Part shown: positions 49,458 through 59,261 of the stretch, piece by piece
Position numbering within the stretch: position 1 is the stretch's first letter
Layout of the letters: the number at the start of each line of letters is the position of its first letter
DNA from: Pseudarthrobacter sp. NamE2
Lineage (GTDB): Bacteria; Actinomycetota; Actinomycetes; Actinomycetales; Micrococcaceae
Assembly: GCF_005796205.1 (NCBI RefSeq)
Contig: NZ_VAHN01000013.1
Location: 46,163-110,162 of the forward strand
Length of the DNA stretch: 64,000 bases
Reading direction: 5' to 3'
Position numbers and translations under genes: made by a program
The notes under the pieces: generated by a model
The model's database searches: none
Seen by the model: the letters and a program-made list of their open reading frames with translations, nothing else
Told to the model about the DNA's origin: nothing

Positions 49458-50771
49458 CTACTTTACCGGTCCCCGGTTTTTGCCGGTCATGGCGGCGCCG
49501 GTGATCAGGTGCGCCACCACGACCTGGACCAGCGCGAGCGCCAGCAGCAGCACAAGGGGCAGCGTCCAGCCGCCGGTGGCACCGTGCAGCAGGCCCATGC
49601 CGAACGGCCCCGCCGTCGCCAGCAAGTAGCCGGAGGACTGGGCCAGGGTGGACAACGCGGTGGTTTCGGCGGTGTTCGTTCCGCTGCGGCTGATCATCAC
49701 CATCACCAGCGGGAAGATTCCCAGCCCGAAGCCCAGCAGCACGGCGGAGACGAAGGCCAGCTGGACGGGCAGCGCCAGCAGTGCCGCCAGACCCAGGACC
49801 ATGACCACGCTCACCAGGTAGAACGCCGGGCGGAGCATCCGGGGCCTGGATCCGATGGCGATCAGGATCATGCCGGCCGGCACCGAAACCAGCTGCATCA
49901 GCCCGAACATCAGGCCGCTGTCCGAGGCGCTCAGCCCCAGGGTGGTCAGCATGTAGGGGTACCAGCTCAGGAGCGCGTAGGCGAGCAGTGCCTGCAGGGT
50001 GAAGATCGCGGTCAGCAGTTGCCCCTTGCGGGTCCGCAGCAGCGGCCACGGGGAGACGTGCACGGCGGCGTCGCGCCTGCTGTTGCGGTGCGCGTGCAGC
50101 ACCACGGGAAGGAAGCCCAGGAACGCGGCGACGGCGGTGATCCCGATGGTGCCGACGGCGGCGGAGGGCGATCCGAGCACCTGCGCCAGGGGGACGACGG
50201 CGACGGCCGTCACGGTTGCCCCCGTGGTCATGGTCACCGTATAGACGGCCGTCATCAGGGAGGTCCGCGAAGCGAAATGCTTCCGGATGAAGGACGGCAT
50301 GGCCACGTTGCACACGGCCAGGCCGGACATGCCCACCACGCTGCCGGCCACCAGCATGCCGGCGGCGGGGATGCCGCGGAGCAGGAGCCCGCCGGCCAGC
50401 AGGGCAAGGGCGAGCAGAATGGCCTTCTCCACGCCCAGCCGGCCGGTAAGCCATGACGTTCCCGCGCCGGCGAGGGCAAAACATAACGTGGGAATGGACG
50501 GTATGACGGCCGCCACCAGGGGTCCGTATCCAAGCACGGACTGGAGGTCGTGCAGCAGTGCCGACGCGCCGCTGATGCCCGCGCGCAGGTTCAGGCCGAT
50601 CAGCACCAGCGCTATGACGCTGAAAACGACGGCGGTCCGCGGCTTTTCCCGCACGGCCTGCCGCGGTTGCCCTGCCGCGTTCACAACGGCGCCGGCGGAT
50701 GCCCCGGTCCGGGAAGCGCCGGAGGGACAGTTCTTCGGGGCAAGGGCGGAAGCAGGTGGAGTGGCGGGCAT
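49458..50771 (-). CDS. MFS transporter, CynX/NimT type, 437 aa
   Basis: Twelve membrane helices after a polar N-terminus of about 50 residues. The first helix leads into LIGLNLRAGISGASALLHDL, the NLR segment that is typical of the CynX/NimT (cyanate/nitroimidazole) group. I chose ATG 50771 because the next start upstream lies before an operator-like palindrome and gives an unlikely low-complexity N-terminus. Substrate unknown. It forms an operon with the FadR-type regulator. Confidence 0.85.
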   Translation of the reverse strand: MPATPPASALAPKNCPSGASRTGASAGAVVNAAGQPRQAVREKPRTAVVFSVIALVLIGLNLRAGISGASALLHDLQSVLGYGPLVAAVIPSIPTLCFALAGAGTSWLTGRLGVEKAILLALALLAGGLLLRGIPAAGMLVAGSVVGMSGLAVCNVAMPSFIRKHFASRTSLMTAVYTVTMTTGATVTAVAVVPLAQVLGSPSAAVGTIGITAVAAFLGFLPVVLHAHRNSRRDAAVHVSPWPLLRTRKGQLLTAIFTLQALLAYALLSWYPYMLTTLGLSASDSGLMFGLMQLVSVPAGMILIAIGSRPRMLRPAFYLVSVVMVLGLAALLALPVQLAFVSAVLLGFGLGIFPLVMVMISRSGTNTAETTALSTLAQSSGYLLATAGPFGMGLLHGATGGWTLPLVLLLALALVQVVVAHLITGAAMTGKNRGPVK

Positions 50772-50789
50772 ACCTTCAAGGGTAAAGGT

Positions 50790-50806
50790 TAGACGTTTGA
50801 TGTCTA
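50790..50806. promoter_or_regulatory. Candidate FadR-type operator before the MFS-regulator operon
   Basis: TAGACGTTTGATGTCTA: five perfect end pairs (TAGAC/GTCTA) and six of eight overall around a central T, 18 nt upstream of the MFS start. Length and symmetry fit an FCD-type GntR site. Confidence 0.55.
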
Positions 50807-50913
50807 GGGTTTTGTGCGCAAGCTCTCCCTGCACGGTACCGCCCGGCAATAGACTTCCTACGCCGGGTGCGGAGCGCCGGGTGCAGGCAACGCGGCGGGA
50901 AGGAAGGACGGCT

Positions 50914-52509
50914 GTGACAGCTTCCCAGGCTCTTGAGGTAGAGAAGAAGTACGACGTCGGCCCCAACGCCAAGGTGCCACGGCTTGAAGACCTTTCCGGG
51001 GTGGTGCGGGTGGGGAAGCCCCACACGGCGCAGCTGGAGGCCGTTTACTTCGATACTCCCGGACACGCCCTGGCTTCCCGGCGCATCACCCTCCGCCGCC
51101 GCTCGGGCGGAACGGATGCCGGGTGGCACCTCAAGCTGCCGCCCGAATCTGCGCCGCAAGGAGGAGAACCCCAGCAACGCCGCGAGGTGCACGCGCCCCT
51201 TGGCCAGGCCGACGTCGTGCCCGAGGCCCTCCTGGCCCGGGTGCAGGCGTACCTGCGGGGCGCTGAACTGGCACCCGTGGTCCGGCTGCACACCAAACGC
51301 ACAACCCGCGCCCTGTATGGGGGAAATGGTGTGCACCTGGCGGACCTTGCCGACGACCGGGTGACGGCGGAACGGCTGGAAGGACAGGAAGACGACGCCG
51401 GGCCGGCCGGGGAAGGCCGCACGCAGGAGTGGCGCGAGTGGGAGCTGGAACTGGTCAACGGCGACGCCGCACTTTTCGCTCCCGCCGAAAAGCTCCTGCT
51501 CGCCGCGGGCGCCCGCCCCGCCGGGCACGCCTCCAAGCTTGCCAAGGCCCTCGGAACGGCGGCCCGCGACGTCCCCGGCAGCGGCACCGGCGACGGGGAG
51601 GCAACCACTCCGGCAGTGCTGGCTGGAAAGAGGGCCCCGGCCGGTGCCATCGTCACGGCCTATATAGCCCCGCACATCGAGGAACTCCTCGCCAAGGATG
51701 CCTCCATCAGGCTGGAAGAGCCGGAAGGGGTGCACGACATGCGCTCGGCCGCCCGGCGCATCCGCTCTGTCCTTGCCGCCTACCGCAAGCTCTATCGTCC
51801 AGCACCGGTGCGTCGGCTGCGGGACGAGCTGCGATGGCTGGGGCATCTGCTTGGTGATCCGCGGGACGCCGAAGTGCTGCTGGCCGGGCTGGCCGGCCAC
51901 CTCGACGAACTCGCGGCCGGTCCGGGCACTGATGCCGCCCGCGAGCGGGTGGAGCACAAGGCCGGGGGCGCCTACGACGCCGGCTACCGCCGGCTCCAGG
52001 AAGCGCTGCGCTCGGACCGCTACTTCCGGCTTCTGGACAGTCTCGAGGAATTCCGCGACAACCCGCCCGTGCGGATGGCAACGGTACCCCCGGGCCGGAA
52101 AGTTGCTTCAAAAGCCGTGGACAAGGCCGCAAAAAGGCTGCGCCGCTCGCACAAGGCCGCGTTGCATGCCCGGCCTGGCAGGGACCACGAAAACGCCCTC
52201 CACCGTGTCCGCATCAACGCCAAGCGGCTGCGGCATGTGGCTGAATCGGCGGCGCTGCTCAAGGGCAAGCGGGCAGGAAAGGTGGCCAAAGCCGCCCACC
52301 GGCAACAGAAGATCCTTGGCCACTTCCACGACGCCGTGCTGGCCCGGGACCTGCTGGCAGGCCTCGGCCCGGACCTGGACCGGCCCGCGACGGCGGAAGC
52401 CTACGCAGCGCTCCTGAAGCGGCAGGAGGAGCTGATGGCCGACACCGAGGCGAAGTACCGCAAAGCCCGCAAGAAGTCCCGCGACCTGCTGCGCCGGGGC
52501 GTACTTTAA
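50914..52509 (+). CDS. CYTH and CHAD domain protein, 531 aa
   Basis: The CYTH domain starts with the ExExK-type motif LEVEKKYDV and includes AVYFDTPGHALASRRITLRRR, basic residues that bind triphosphate. A Gly/Ala-rich linker follows, then a helical CHAD domain (about 250-525) with two conserved-His repeats: VHDMRSAARRIRSVLAAYRKL and ALHRVRINAKRLRHVAESA. CYTH enzymes act on triphosphates, and CHAD domains bind polyphosphate, so a role at polyphosphate granules is likely. GTG 50914 has GGAAGG upstream. It is convergent with the PucR gene, 3 nt between stops. Confidence 0.9.
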   Translation: MTASQALEVEKKYDVGPNAKVPRLEDLSGVVRVGKPHTAQLEAVYFDTPGHALASRRITLRRRSGGTDAGWHLKLPPESAPQGGEPQQRREVHAPLGQADVVPEALLARVQAYLRGAELAPVVRLHTKRTTRALYGGNGVHLADLADDRVTAERLEGQEDDAGPAGEGRTQEWREWELELVNGDAALFAPAEKLLLAAGARPAGHASKLAKALGTAARDVPGSGTGDGEATTPAVLAGKRAPAGAIVTAYIAPHIEELLAKDASIRLEEPEGVHDMRSAARRIRSVLAAYRKLYRPAPVRRLRDELRWLGHLLGDPRDAEVLLAGLAGHLDELAAGPGTDAARERVEHKAGGAYDAGYRRLQEALRSDRYFRLLDSLEEFRDNPPVRMATVPPGRKVASKAVDKAAKRLRRSHKAALHARPGRDHENALHRVRINAKRLRHVAESAALLKGKRAGKVAKAAHRQQKILGHFHDAVLARDLLAGLGPDLDRPATAEAYAALLKRQEELMADTEAKYRKARKKSRDLLRRGVL

Positions 52510-52512
52510 CCG

Positions 52513-53949
52513 CTACTTGTCCGGCCGGGCGGTCAGCCGGGCAACGGCCAAAGCCAGCCACAGCTGCACCCGGTCCGACGTGACGGCAGGATCATAGCCG
52601 GTCAGTTCTGTGATCTGGGCCAGACGGTAACGGACCGTGTTGCGGTGCAGCGTGAGTTGCTCGGCCACCGCTGCCACCGAGCCGTTGTTGTTCAGGTAGC
52701 TTTCCAGCGTGGCCATCAGCTCAGAGCCGTGGGCGGCGTCAAAGGTGCGCAGCGGGTTCAGCGATTCATGCGCCATGTCCGCAAGGGGCACATCCTCACT
52801 GGCCAGCAGCAGCGATGTCAGGCTGAGCCGCTCCGGCTCGTTGACCGGCAGGCCGTGGCTTGCCGCGTCCCGGGCCTCGAAGTAGCTCCAGCGCAGGCCG
52901 TTCGGCTTTGTGTAGGCACCGCCGATGCCGATGGTGGCGTGGATACCGGCCTCGGCCAGGTGGTCGCTGAGCTTCCGTGCGAGGGCCGGCGCCGCCCCGC
53001 CGTCGTCATTGATGACCAGCACCAGGTCCTTGCCCACGACGGCGGCAATGGCGTTTTCGAGCTCGCGCGGCACCGCGGTGCTTCCCAGGGCCTTGGTATG
53101 GGCTGCGGAGACGGCCAGCAGCACCACGTTCTTGCGGGTGCTGTTGATGCCCACGCCGGCCAGGCGCCGCTGGGCTTCACTGGTTTCCAGCGCCCCGTGG
53201 ATGACGTCTTCAAGTACCTGCCCGCACAGCGCGCGCTGGGCCTGCCGCTGCTTGACCATGTTGTTCAGTTCCACGCTGATCAGGTTCTGTGCGTAGCCGA
53301 TGATTCCGGTGTCCTCGAACGGCTGCCGGACCCACAGGGTGCAGGCGTCACGGCGGCCGGTGGGGATGGGGTAGGAGGACCAGGACTCCGCCGTCGGCGT
53401 TTCCTTGCTGCTGTTGTAGAGCTGCGCCGTGAACTGGGTTAGTGCGATGTCCGTGCGGAGCATGCCGCCGAGGTGCTTCAGCAGCTCCGCCAGCCCGCCG
53501 CCGGTGAGCAGCGCCCGGGCCAGCACCTGGTGCCCGGCGATCAGCCTCTCCAGCTTGGCGTAGTGGTCCGCGGACTGGGCATCCGCAACAAGCTTGGTGA
53601 TCGCGATGAAGGGGGTTTCGTAGGGGACTTCCACCACGGGCAGCCCCCACCTGTTGGCCTCTGCCAGCAGCGCCGGCGGCACCGACTCGTGCGAAAGCCC
53701 GACGCCGAAGCCGATACCCACTGCGCCGGCCCGCTGCACCTGGCGGACAAACCGGCGCTGCTCGGGTGCGGAGCGCAACCGCAGCCCGGTGGTCAGGACC
53801 AGCTCGCCGCCGTTGAGGAACCGCTGCGGATCCTCCAGTTCCGTGACGGCCACCCAGTTGATGTCGTGGTGCCAGGTGGTCTCGGCCACGCCTGCCCTGG
53901 ACAGCCTCAAGGAGTTCACGCCCAGCAGGGCAGCGAGGGAAATGGCCAT
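52513..53949 (-). CDS. PucR-family transcriptional regulator, 478 aa
   Basis: An N-terminal PucR domain (about 1-125, with NRWGLPVVEVPYETPF) is followed by a GGDEF-like middle part and the C-terminal HTH: YLNNNGSVAAVAEQLTLHRN then TVRYRLAQITELTGYD. Such regulators control purine, proline or GABA catabolism in response to metabolites. It is divergent from the aminobutyraldehyde dehydrogenase-gabT pair with a 170-nt region between, so it is the likely activator of that operon. Confidence 0.9.
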   Translation of the reverse strand: MAISLAALLGVNSLRLSRAGVAETTWHHDINWVAVTELEDPQRFLNGGELVLTTGLRLRSAPEQRRFVRQVQRAGAVGIGFGVGLSHESVPPALLAEANRWGLPVVEVPYETPFIAITKLVADAQSADHYAKLERLIAGHQVLARALLTGGGLAELLKHLGGMLRTDIALTQFTAQLYNSSKETPTAESWSSYPIPTGRRDACTLWVRQPFEDTGIIGYAQNLISVELNNMVKQRQAQRALCGQVLEDVIHGALETSEAQRRLAGVGINSTRKNVVLLAVSAAHTKALGSTAVPRELENAIAAVVGKDLVLVINDDGGAAPALARKLSDHLAEAGIHATIGIGGAYTKPNGLRWSYFEARDAASHGLPVNEPERLSLTSLLLASEDVPLADMAHESLNPLRTFDAAHGSELMATLESYLNNNGSVAAVAEQLTLHRNTVRYRLAQITELTGYDPAVTSDRVQLWLALAVARLTARPDK

Positions 53950-54119
53950 GGATCAAGGATAGACGGGAGCTGGACAAGCGCACTAAACACCGGAAGGAAG
54001 GGTGTGCAGGTGGCTATTCACTGGGCAGGGGCGCTGGCATAGGCTCAGACCAGTTCCATCCATCCGCCCTGGTCCATACGCTCCGGCGCTGATGGTCCCT
54101 ATGAAAGAGGTTGCACACC

Positions 54120-55550
54120 GTGGTCCAAACCTTGCAGAACTTCATCAACGGAGAGTTCGTCACACCTGCCGGCACCAGGCTGCTGGACGTGGTCAATCCG
54201 ACCAACGGGGAAGTGGTGGCACGTTCGCCCATCTCGGTGCAGGCTGACGTTGACGCTGCCATGAACGCGGCGCAGGAGGCATTCAAGACCTGGAAGCGCG
54301 TCACCCCGGGCCAGCGGCAGCTGATGCTGCTTAAGCTCGCCGACGCCGTAGAGGCCAACAGCGATGAACTGGTGGAAGCACAGCACCGCAACACCGGCCA
54401 GGTCCGCTCCCTGATCGCGTCCGAGGAAGTGGCGGCCGGTGCAGACCAGCTCCGCTTCTTCGCCGGCGCCGCCCGCATCCTCGAAGGCAAGTCCGCCGGT
54501 GAGTACTTCGAGGGCCACACCTCCTACGTACGCCGCGAGCCCATCGGCGTGGTGGCCCAGGTGGCACCGTGGAACTACCCGTTCCTGATGGCCATCTGGA
54601 AGATCGGCCCCGCCCTCGCCGCCGGCAACACGGTAGTGCTGAAGCCCTCGGACACCACCCCCGAATCCACCCTGGCCCTGGCCCGGCTGGCCAAGGAGAT
54701 CTTCCCCGCCGGTGTCCTGAACGTTGTGCTCGGCACCGGCGAAACCGGTGCCATGATGGTGGACCACAAGGTCCCCGGCCTGGTCTCCATCACGGGCTCC
54801 GTCCGCGCGGGCGTGGCCGTGGCCTCCGGCGCAGCCAAGGGACTCAAGCGGGCCCACCTGGAACTTGGCGGCAAGGCACCTGCCATCGTCTTCAAGGACG
54901 CGGACATCAAGAAGAGCGCGGCTGCCATTGCCGAGTTCGCGTTCTTCAACGCCGGCCAGGACTGCACCGCCATCACCCGTGTGCTGGTGGAGGAATCAGT
55001 CCACGATGACGTTGTGGCCGCGATGGTGGAACACACCCGCACGCTGCACACCGGCTCGCAGAACGACGAAGACAATTACTTCGGACCGCTGAACAACGTC
55101 AACCACTTCAACGCCGTCACCTCCGTGGTGGAAAACCTTCCCGCCAACTGCCGGATCGAAACCGGCGGCCACCGCGCGGGTGAGAAGGGCTTCTTTTTCG
55201 AACCCACCATCATCACCGGCGCGAAGCAGACCGACGACGTGGTGCAGAAGGAAACGTTCGGCCCGGTCATCACGGTGCAGAAGTTCAGCACTGAGGAAGA
55301 GGCCGTTGAGCTGGCCAACGGCGTCGAGTACGCCCTGGCCTCCAGCGTTTGGACGTCCAACCACGGCACCGCCATGCGCCTGAGCCGCGACCTGGACTTC
55401 GGCGCCGTCTGGATTAACACCCACATCCTCCTCACTGCCGAGATGCCCCACGGCGGCTTCAAGCAGTCCGGCTACGGCAAAGACCTCTCCATGTACGGCG
55501 TGGAGGACTACACGCGCATCAAGCACGTGATGTCCGCCCTCGACTCCTAG
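54120..55550 (+). CDS. Gamma-aminobutyraldehyde dehydrogenase (PatD-like), 476 aa
   Basis: Aldehyde dehydrogenase fold with Glu248 in LELGGKAP and catalytic Cys282 in FFNAGQDCTAITR. The N-terminal QTLQNFINGEFV and the AGQDCTA form are characteristic of 4-aminobutyraldehyde dehydrogenases, which turn the product of putrescine deamination into GABA. GTG 54120 is preferred, with AAAGAGG upstream; TTG 54111 would be weaker. The gene pairs with gabT and is divergent from the PucR regulator. Confidence 0.88.
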   Translation: MVQTLQNFINGEFVTPAGTRLLDVVNPTNGEVVARSPISVQADVDAAMNAAQEAFKTWKRVTPGQRQLMLLKLADAVEANSDELVEAQHRNTGQVRSLIASEEVAAGADQLRFFAGAARILEGKSAGEYFEGHTSYVRREPIGVVAQVAPWNYPFLMAIWKIGPALAAGNTVVLKPSDTTPESTLALARLAKEIFPAGVLNVVLGTGETGAMMVDHKVPGLVSITGSVRAGVAVASGAAKGLKRAHLELGGKAPAIVFKDADIKKSAAAIAEFAFFNAGQDCTAITRVLVEESVHDDVVAAMVEHTRTLHTGSQNDEDNYFGPLNNVNHFNAVTSVVENLPANCRIETGGHRAGEKGFFFEPTIITGAKQTDDVVQKETFGPVITVQKFSTEEEAVELANGVEYALASSVWTSNHGTAMRLSRDLDFGAVWINTHILLTAEMPHGGFKQSGYGKDLSMYGVEDYTRIKHVMSALDS

Positions 55551-55631
55551 TCCCCACCGGCCCCCTAACCTCGCTTCGCTTCGGCCAGGGAACCCTGCCG
55601 GCGTGGGCCCATCAGTAAGGAAAATATTTTC

Positions 55632-57002
55632 ATGACCACCACCGCACCCGAACTCAACTACCGGCTGGAGCAGAAGCGCTCCATCAACGGCGCTTTCCCC
55701 GGCCCCAAGTCCGCCGCCCTCGCTGAACGCCGCAAGTCCGTCGTCGCTGCCGGTGTCGCCTCCGGCGTTCCTGTCTACGTGGCAGACGCCGACGGCGGCA
55801 TCATCCAGGACGTCGACGGCAACTCCTTCATCGACCTTGGCTCCGGCATCGCCGTGACCAGCGTGGGCGCATCCGATCCCGCCGTCGTCGGTGCGGTGAA
55901 GGAAGCCGTGGAGCACTTCACCCACACCTGCTTCATGGTGACGCCCTACGAAGGCTACGTCGCAGTCGCCGAACAGCTGAACCGCCTGACTCCCGGTGAC
56001 CACGAGAAGCGCACCGTCCTCTTCAACTCCGGTGCCGAGGCCGTGGAGAACGCCATCAAGGTGGCCCGCCTCGCTACCGGGCGTGACGCCGTCGTCGCCT
56101 TTGACCACGCCTACCACGGCCGCACCAACCTCACCATGGCGCTGACCGCCAAGGCCATGCCGTACAAGACCAACTTCGGGCCCTTCGCGCCCGAGGTCTA
56201 CCGCATGCCCATGAGCTACCCGTACCGCGAGGAAAACCCGGAGATCACCGGTGCCGAGGCGGCCAAGCGCGCCATCACCATGATCGAGAAGCAGATTGGC
56301 GGCGACCAGGTTGCCGCGATCATCATCGAGCCCATTCAGGGCGAGGGCGGCTTCATCGTCCCCGCCGAGGGCTTCCTGCCGGCGCTGGCCGCCTGGGCAA
56401 AGGAGAAGGGCATTGTCTTCATCGCTGACGAAGTCCAGTCCGGCTTCTGCCGCACCGGCGAATGGTTCGCAGTCCAGCACGAGGGCGTTGTCCCGGACAT
56501 CATGACCCTGGCCAAGGGCATCGCCGGCGGCATGCCGCTGTCCGCCATCACCGGACGGGCGGATCTGCTCGACGCCGTCCACCCGGGCGGCCTGGGCGGC
56601 ACCTACGGCGGCAACCCGGTAGCCTGCGCCGCGGCCCTGGCATCCATCGGCACCATGGAGGAATACGACCTGGCCGGCCGTGCCCGCCACATCGAATCCC
56701 TCGCCACCTCCCGCCTCCGTGAACTGCAGGCCGAGCTGGCCGGGGCCGGCCACGGCGTGATCGGTGACGTCCGCGGCCGCGGCGCCATGCTGGCCATCGA
56801 ACTGGTGCAGGCCGGCTCCAAGGAACCGGACCCGGAACTGACCAAGGCTGTTGCCGCCGCCTGCCTGAAGGAAGGCGTCATCATCCTCACCTGCGGCACC
56901 TACGGCAACGTCATCCGCCTGCTGCCGCCGCTGGTCATCACCGATGAGCTCCTCATCGACGGCCTGGACGTCCTGGCGGCGGCCATCAAGGCCAACGCTT
57001 AA
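55632..57002 (+). CDS. gabT: 4-Aminobutyrate--2-oxoglutarate transaminase (gabT)
   Basis: Class III aminotransferase, 456 aa: FNSGAEAVENAIKVARLATG, FDHAYHGRTNLTMALTAK, the PLP-pocket IADEVQSGFCRTG, and PLP-lysine Lys295 in TLAKGIAGGMPLS. It converts GABA and 2-oxoglutarate to succinate semialdehyde and glutamate, the step after the neighbouring dehydrogenase. AGTAAGGAAAA lies before the ATG. No succinate-semialdehyde dehydrogenase is present in the window. Confidence 0.93.
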   Translation: MTTTAPELNYRLEQKRSINGAFPGPKSAALAERRKSVVAAGVASGVPVYVADADGGIIQDVDGNSFIDLGSGIAVTSVGASDPAVVGAVKEAVEHFTHTCFMVTPYEGYVAVAEQLNRLTPGDHEKRTVLFNSGAEAVENAIKVARLATGRDAVVAFDHAYHGRTNLTMALTAKAMPYKTNFGPFAPEVYRMPMSYPYREENPEITGAEAAKRAITMIEKQIGGDQVAAIIIEPIQGEGGFIVPAEGFLPALAAWAKEKGIVFIADEVQSGFCRTGEWFAVQHEGVVPDIMTLAKGIAGGMPLSAITGRADLLDAVHPGGLGGTYGGNPVACAAALASIGTMEEYDLAGRARHIESLATSRLRELQAELAGAGHGVIGDVRGRGAMLAIELVQAGSKEPDPELTKAVAAACLKEGVIILTCGTYGNVIRLLPPLVITDELLIDGLDVLAAAIKANA

Positions 57003-57029
57003 CCGGAACGACTCCCTCCGGCAACGCCA

Positions 57030-57065
57030 GGAAGGCGGGTCCAGCGCCAGCTGGGTCCGCCTTCC
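57030..57065. terminator. Hairpin between convergent gabT and rarD
   Basis: GGAAGGCGGGTCC (57030-57042) pairs with GGGTCCGCCTTCC (57053-57065), 9 bp perfect at the base and two mismatches near the loop. Confidence 0.65.
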
Positions 57066-57086
57066 GTGGTTTCAGCCTTCTGCTGC

Positions 57087-58139
57087 TTAGGCCGGTCCGC
57101 CGGCCGGTTGCAGGGCGGCTTTCCGGGCCGCCGCATGTCTCCGCGCAGTCCGCAGCATGTCCACGGTCAGGACCAGCAGGGCCAGCCACACCACCCCGAA
57201 ACCGATCCAGCGCTCCACGGGCATGGCCTCGCGAAACACCACCAGCGCCACGATGAACTGCAGGACCGGAGCGAAATACTGGAGCAGGCCGATGGTGGTC
57301 ATCGGCAGCCGGCGCGCCGAAGCGCCGAAGAAGACCAGGGGCACCGCGGTGATCACGCCGGATGCAAGCAGGAGCCAGAAGTGCCCGGCGCCCTGGCTGG
57401 TGAGGGTGGCCGTGCCGTTGAGGGCGAGGACCACCATGGTGGCTGCCGCGAAGGGTGCCAGCACCATGGTTTCCACGCTCAGGCTGGTCACCGCATCGAC
57501 CTTGGGCCCCACGCGCTTTTTCACGAAGCCGTAGAGGCCAAAGCTGAAGGCCAAGGTAAGGGCGATCCACGGAAGCTTGCCGTATGAATAGGTCAGGACG
57601 CCCACGGCCACGAAGCCGATTCCGACGGCGGCCCACTGGAGCGGGCGCAGCTTTTCCTTCAGGACCAGGACGCCAAGCAGGACGGACACCAACGGGTTGA
57701 TGAAGTAGCCCAGCGAGGTTTCCACCGCCTGGTTGGTGGTTACGCCGTAGGTGTAGGTCAGCCAGTTGACGGCGATGAGGAAGGCGGCGAAGGCCAGCGT
57801 CCCGAATACCGCGCGGTCCCGGAACGCGGCAACCAGGGCCGGCCAGGCGCGGGTCACCGTGATCAGCAGGGCGCAGAACAGAAGGGACCAGACCACGCGG
57901 TTGGCGACGATTTCGACGGCGCCCGCGGGCATAAGCACAAAGAAGTACAGCGGGAGCAGCCCCCAGAGCCCGTAGGCTCCAATGCCAAACAGGATTCCCG
58001 CCGTCGTGTCCTTATCGACGGCTTTCGGGGCAGCTGCGGCGGCAGTGCGGCCGGCGCCCGTTCCTGTCGAAGAAGCTGCGGCCGCAGCGCGGGCCGGGGA
58101 ACTGGCGGGGGAGCGGTCGGGGAAGGGCACGAAACCCAT
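57087..58139 (-). CDS. rarD: EamA-family transporter RarD, 350 aa
   Basis: Ten membrane helices in two EamA repeats, with the RarD features GIGAYGLWGLLPLYF, NRVVWSLLFCALLI and NWLTYTYGVTTNQAVETSLGYFI. A cytoplasmic Ala/Ser-rich leader of about 45 residues precedes helix 1. ATG 58139 (MGFVPFPDRS) is chosen; one in-frame start lies 15 codons further upstream. RarD relatives export metabolites, and the substrate is unknown. Confidence 0.87.
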   Translation of the reverse strand: MGFVPFPDRSPASSPARAAAAASSTGTGAGRTAAAAAPKAVDKDTTAGILFGIGAYGLWGLLPLYFFVLMPAGAVEIVANRVVWSLLFCALLITVTRAWPALVAAFRDRAVFGTLAFAAFLIAVNWLTYTYGVTTNQAVETSLGYFINPLVSVLLGVLVLKEKLRPLQWAAVGIGFVAVGVLTYSYGKLPWIALTLAFSFGLYGFVKKRVGPKVDAVTSLSVETMVLAPFAAATMVVLALNGTATLTSQGAGHFWLLLASGVITAVPLVFFGASARRLPMTTIGLLQYFAPVLQFIVALVVFREAMPVERWIGFGVVWLALLVLTVDMLRTARRHAAARKAALQPAGGPA

Positions 58140-58244
58140 AACATCAGCCGCCGGACAGGTATTCCAAGCGAGCACGCCTGACAACCGGCAAATAGTCAGT
58201 AGGCTTGCTTTTATGACATGTGCATACCTTCCGGTTGCAGAACC

Positions 58245-59243
58245 ATGAGGCTCCGGCGCAGCAACGCCTCAGGCCGCGGATACCGCCGGATCGCCTCGGG
58301 CAAGGGGTTCAGCTACCGGGACTTAGACGGTTCCACGGTGCCGCAGGGCCCTGTACGTGAACGGCTGGAAAGCATCGGCATCCCGCCGGCCTGGACGGAC
58401 GTCTGGATAGCGCCCTTCGAAAACGGCCATATCCAGGCCACCGGGGTGGACGCCGTCGGCCGGCGCCAGTACATCTACCATCCGGAATGGCGTGCCCGGA
58501 AGGACCGGCTGAAGTTCGACAGGTCCCTGCAACTGGCCGAATCGCTGCCCGCCGCCCGCCGCCGTGTCACCATGGACCTGCGCAGCGACGGCTTTACCCG
58601 GGACCGTGTCCTGGCCGGGGCGTTCCGCATGCTTGACAGCGGCTCGCTTCGGGTCGGGTCCGAGAGGTATACGAACGAGAACGGGAGCCGGGGCCTGGCG
58701 ACGCTCCTGTGCGCGCACGTGCAGGTCCGGAAGGACCGGATCATCCTGCGGTTCCCGGCCAAAAGCGGGAAGGACTGGGCATCGGAAATCCGCGACCCCG
58801 ACCTGGCAGTCCTGCTGCGCCTGCTCAAGCGCCGGGGCCCCAACGCCCGGCTGCTGGCGTACAAGGAGGGGCGGACCTGGCGGCCGGTGACCAGTGCCGA
58901 GATCAACGCCTACGTGAAGGAACGCACCGGGTCCGACTTCACGGCCAAGGACTTCCGCACCCTGCGGGGCACCCTGGCAGCTGCCAGCAGCCTGGCCCGC
59001 ACCGGCCCGCAAAAGACCGTCGCGAAGCGGAAGCGCGCCATCAGCCGGGCCATGGTGGACGCCGCAGAGGTGCTGGGCAACACGCCGTCCATTGCCCGCA
59101 AGAGCTACGTTGATCCCCGGGTGCTGGACCACTACCACGAGGGCGAAACCATCGATCCGAAACGGCCGGACTCAGCGGAGGCGGAACTGCGGGCGCTGCT
59201 ATACCGCGAAGGGGACGTGGTTCCGCTGGCCAAAAGCGGCTGA
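58245..59243 (+). CDS. DNA topoisomerase IB (bacterial, poxvirus-like), 332 aa
   Basis: An N-terminal beta-rich domain ending IYHPEWRARKDRLKFDR is followed by the catalytic domain with active residues in GLATLLCAHVQV, KDFRTLRGTLAA and the nucleophile Tyr288 in ARKSYVDPRVLDHY. It relaxes supercoils by a 3'-phosphotyrosine link. Bacterial type IB enzymes are accessory and patchily distributed. No clear ribosome-binding site precedes the ATG. It is divergent from rarD. Confidence 0.9.
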   Translation: MRLRRSNASGRGYRRIASGKGFSYRDLDGSTVPQGPVRERLESIGIPPAWTDVWIAPFENGHIQATGVDAVGRRQYIYHPEWRARKDRLKFDRSLQLAESLPAARRRVTMDLRSDGFTRDRVLAGAFRMLDSGSLRVGSERYTNENGSRGLATLLCAHVQVRKDRIILRFPAKSGKDWASEIRDPDLAVLLRLLKRRGPNARLLAYKEGRTWRPVTSAEINAYVKERTGSDFTAKDFRTLRGTLAAASSLARTGPQKTVAKRKRAISRAMVDAAEVLGNTPSIARKSYVDPRVLDHYHEGETIDPKRPDSAEAELRALLYREGDVVPLAKSG

Positions 59244-59261
59244 GGCCTAGAATTGGGGACT

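Noticed and set aside
48840..50456. 538-codon + strand ORF over the FadR-type regulator and MFS genes
   Set aside because: It crosses two strong minus-strand genes and is Gly/Gln/His-rich low complexity.
54996..56753. 585-codon antisense ORF spanning the aldehyde dehydrogenase and gabT
   Set aside because: It crosses an intergenic gap and two well-supported genes; composition is shadow-like.
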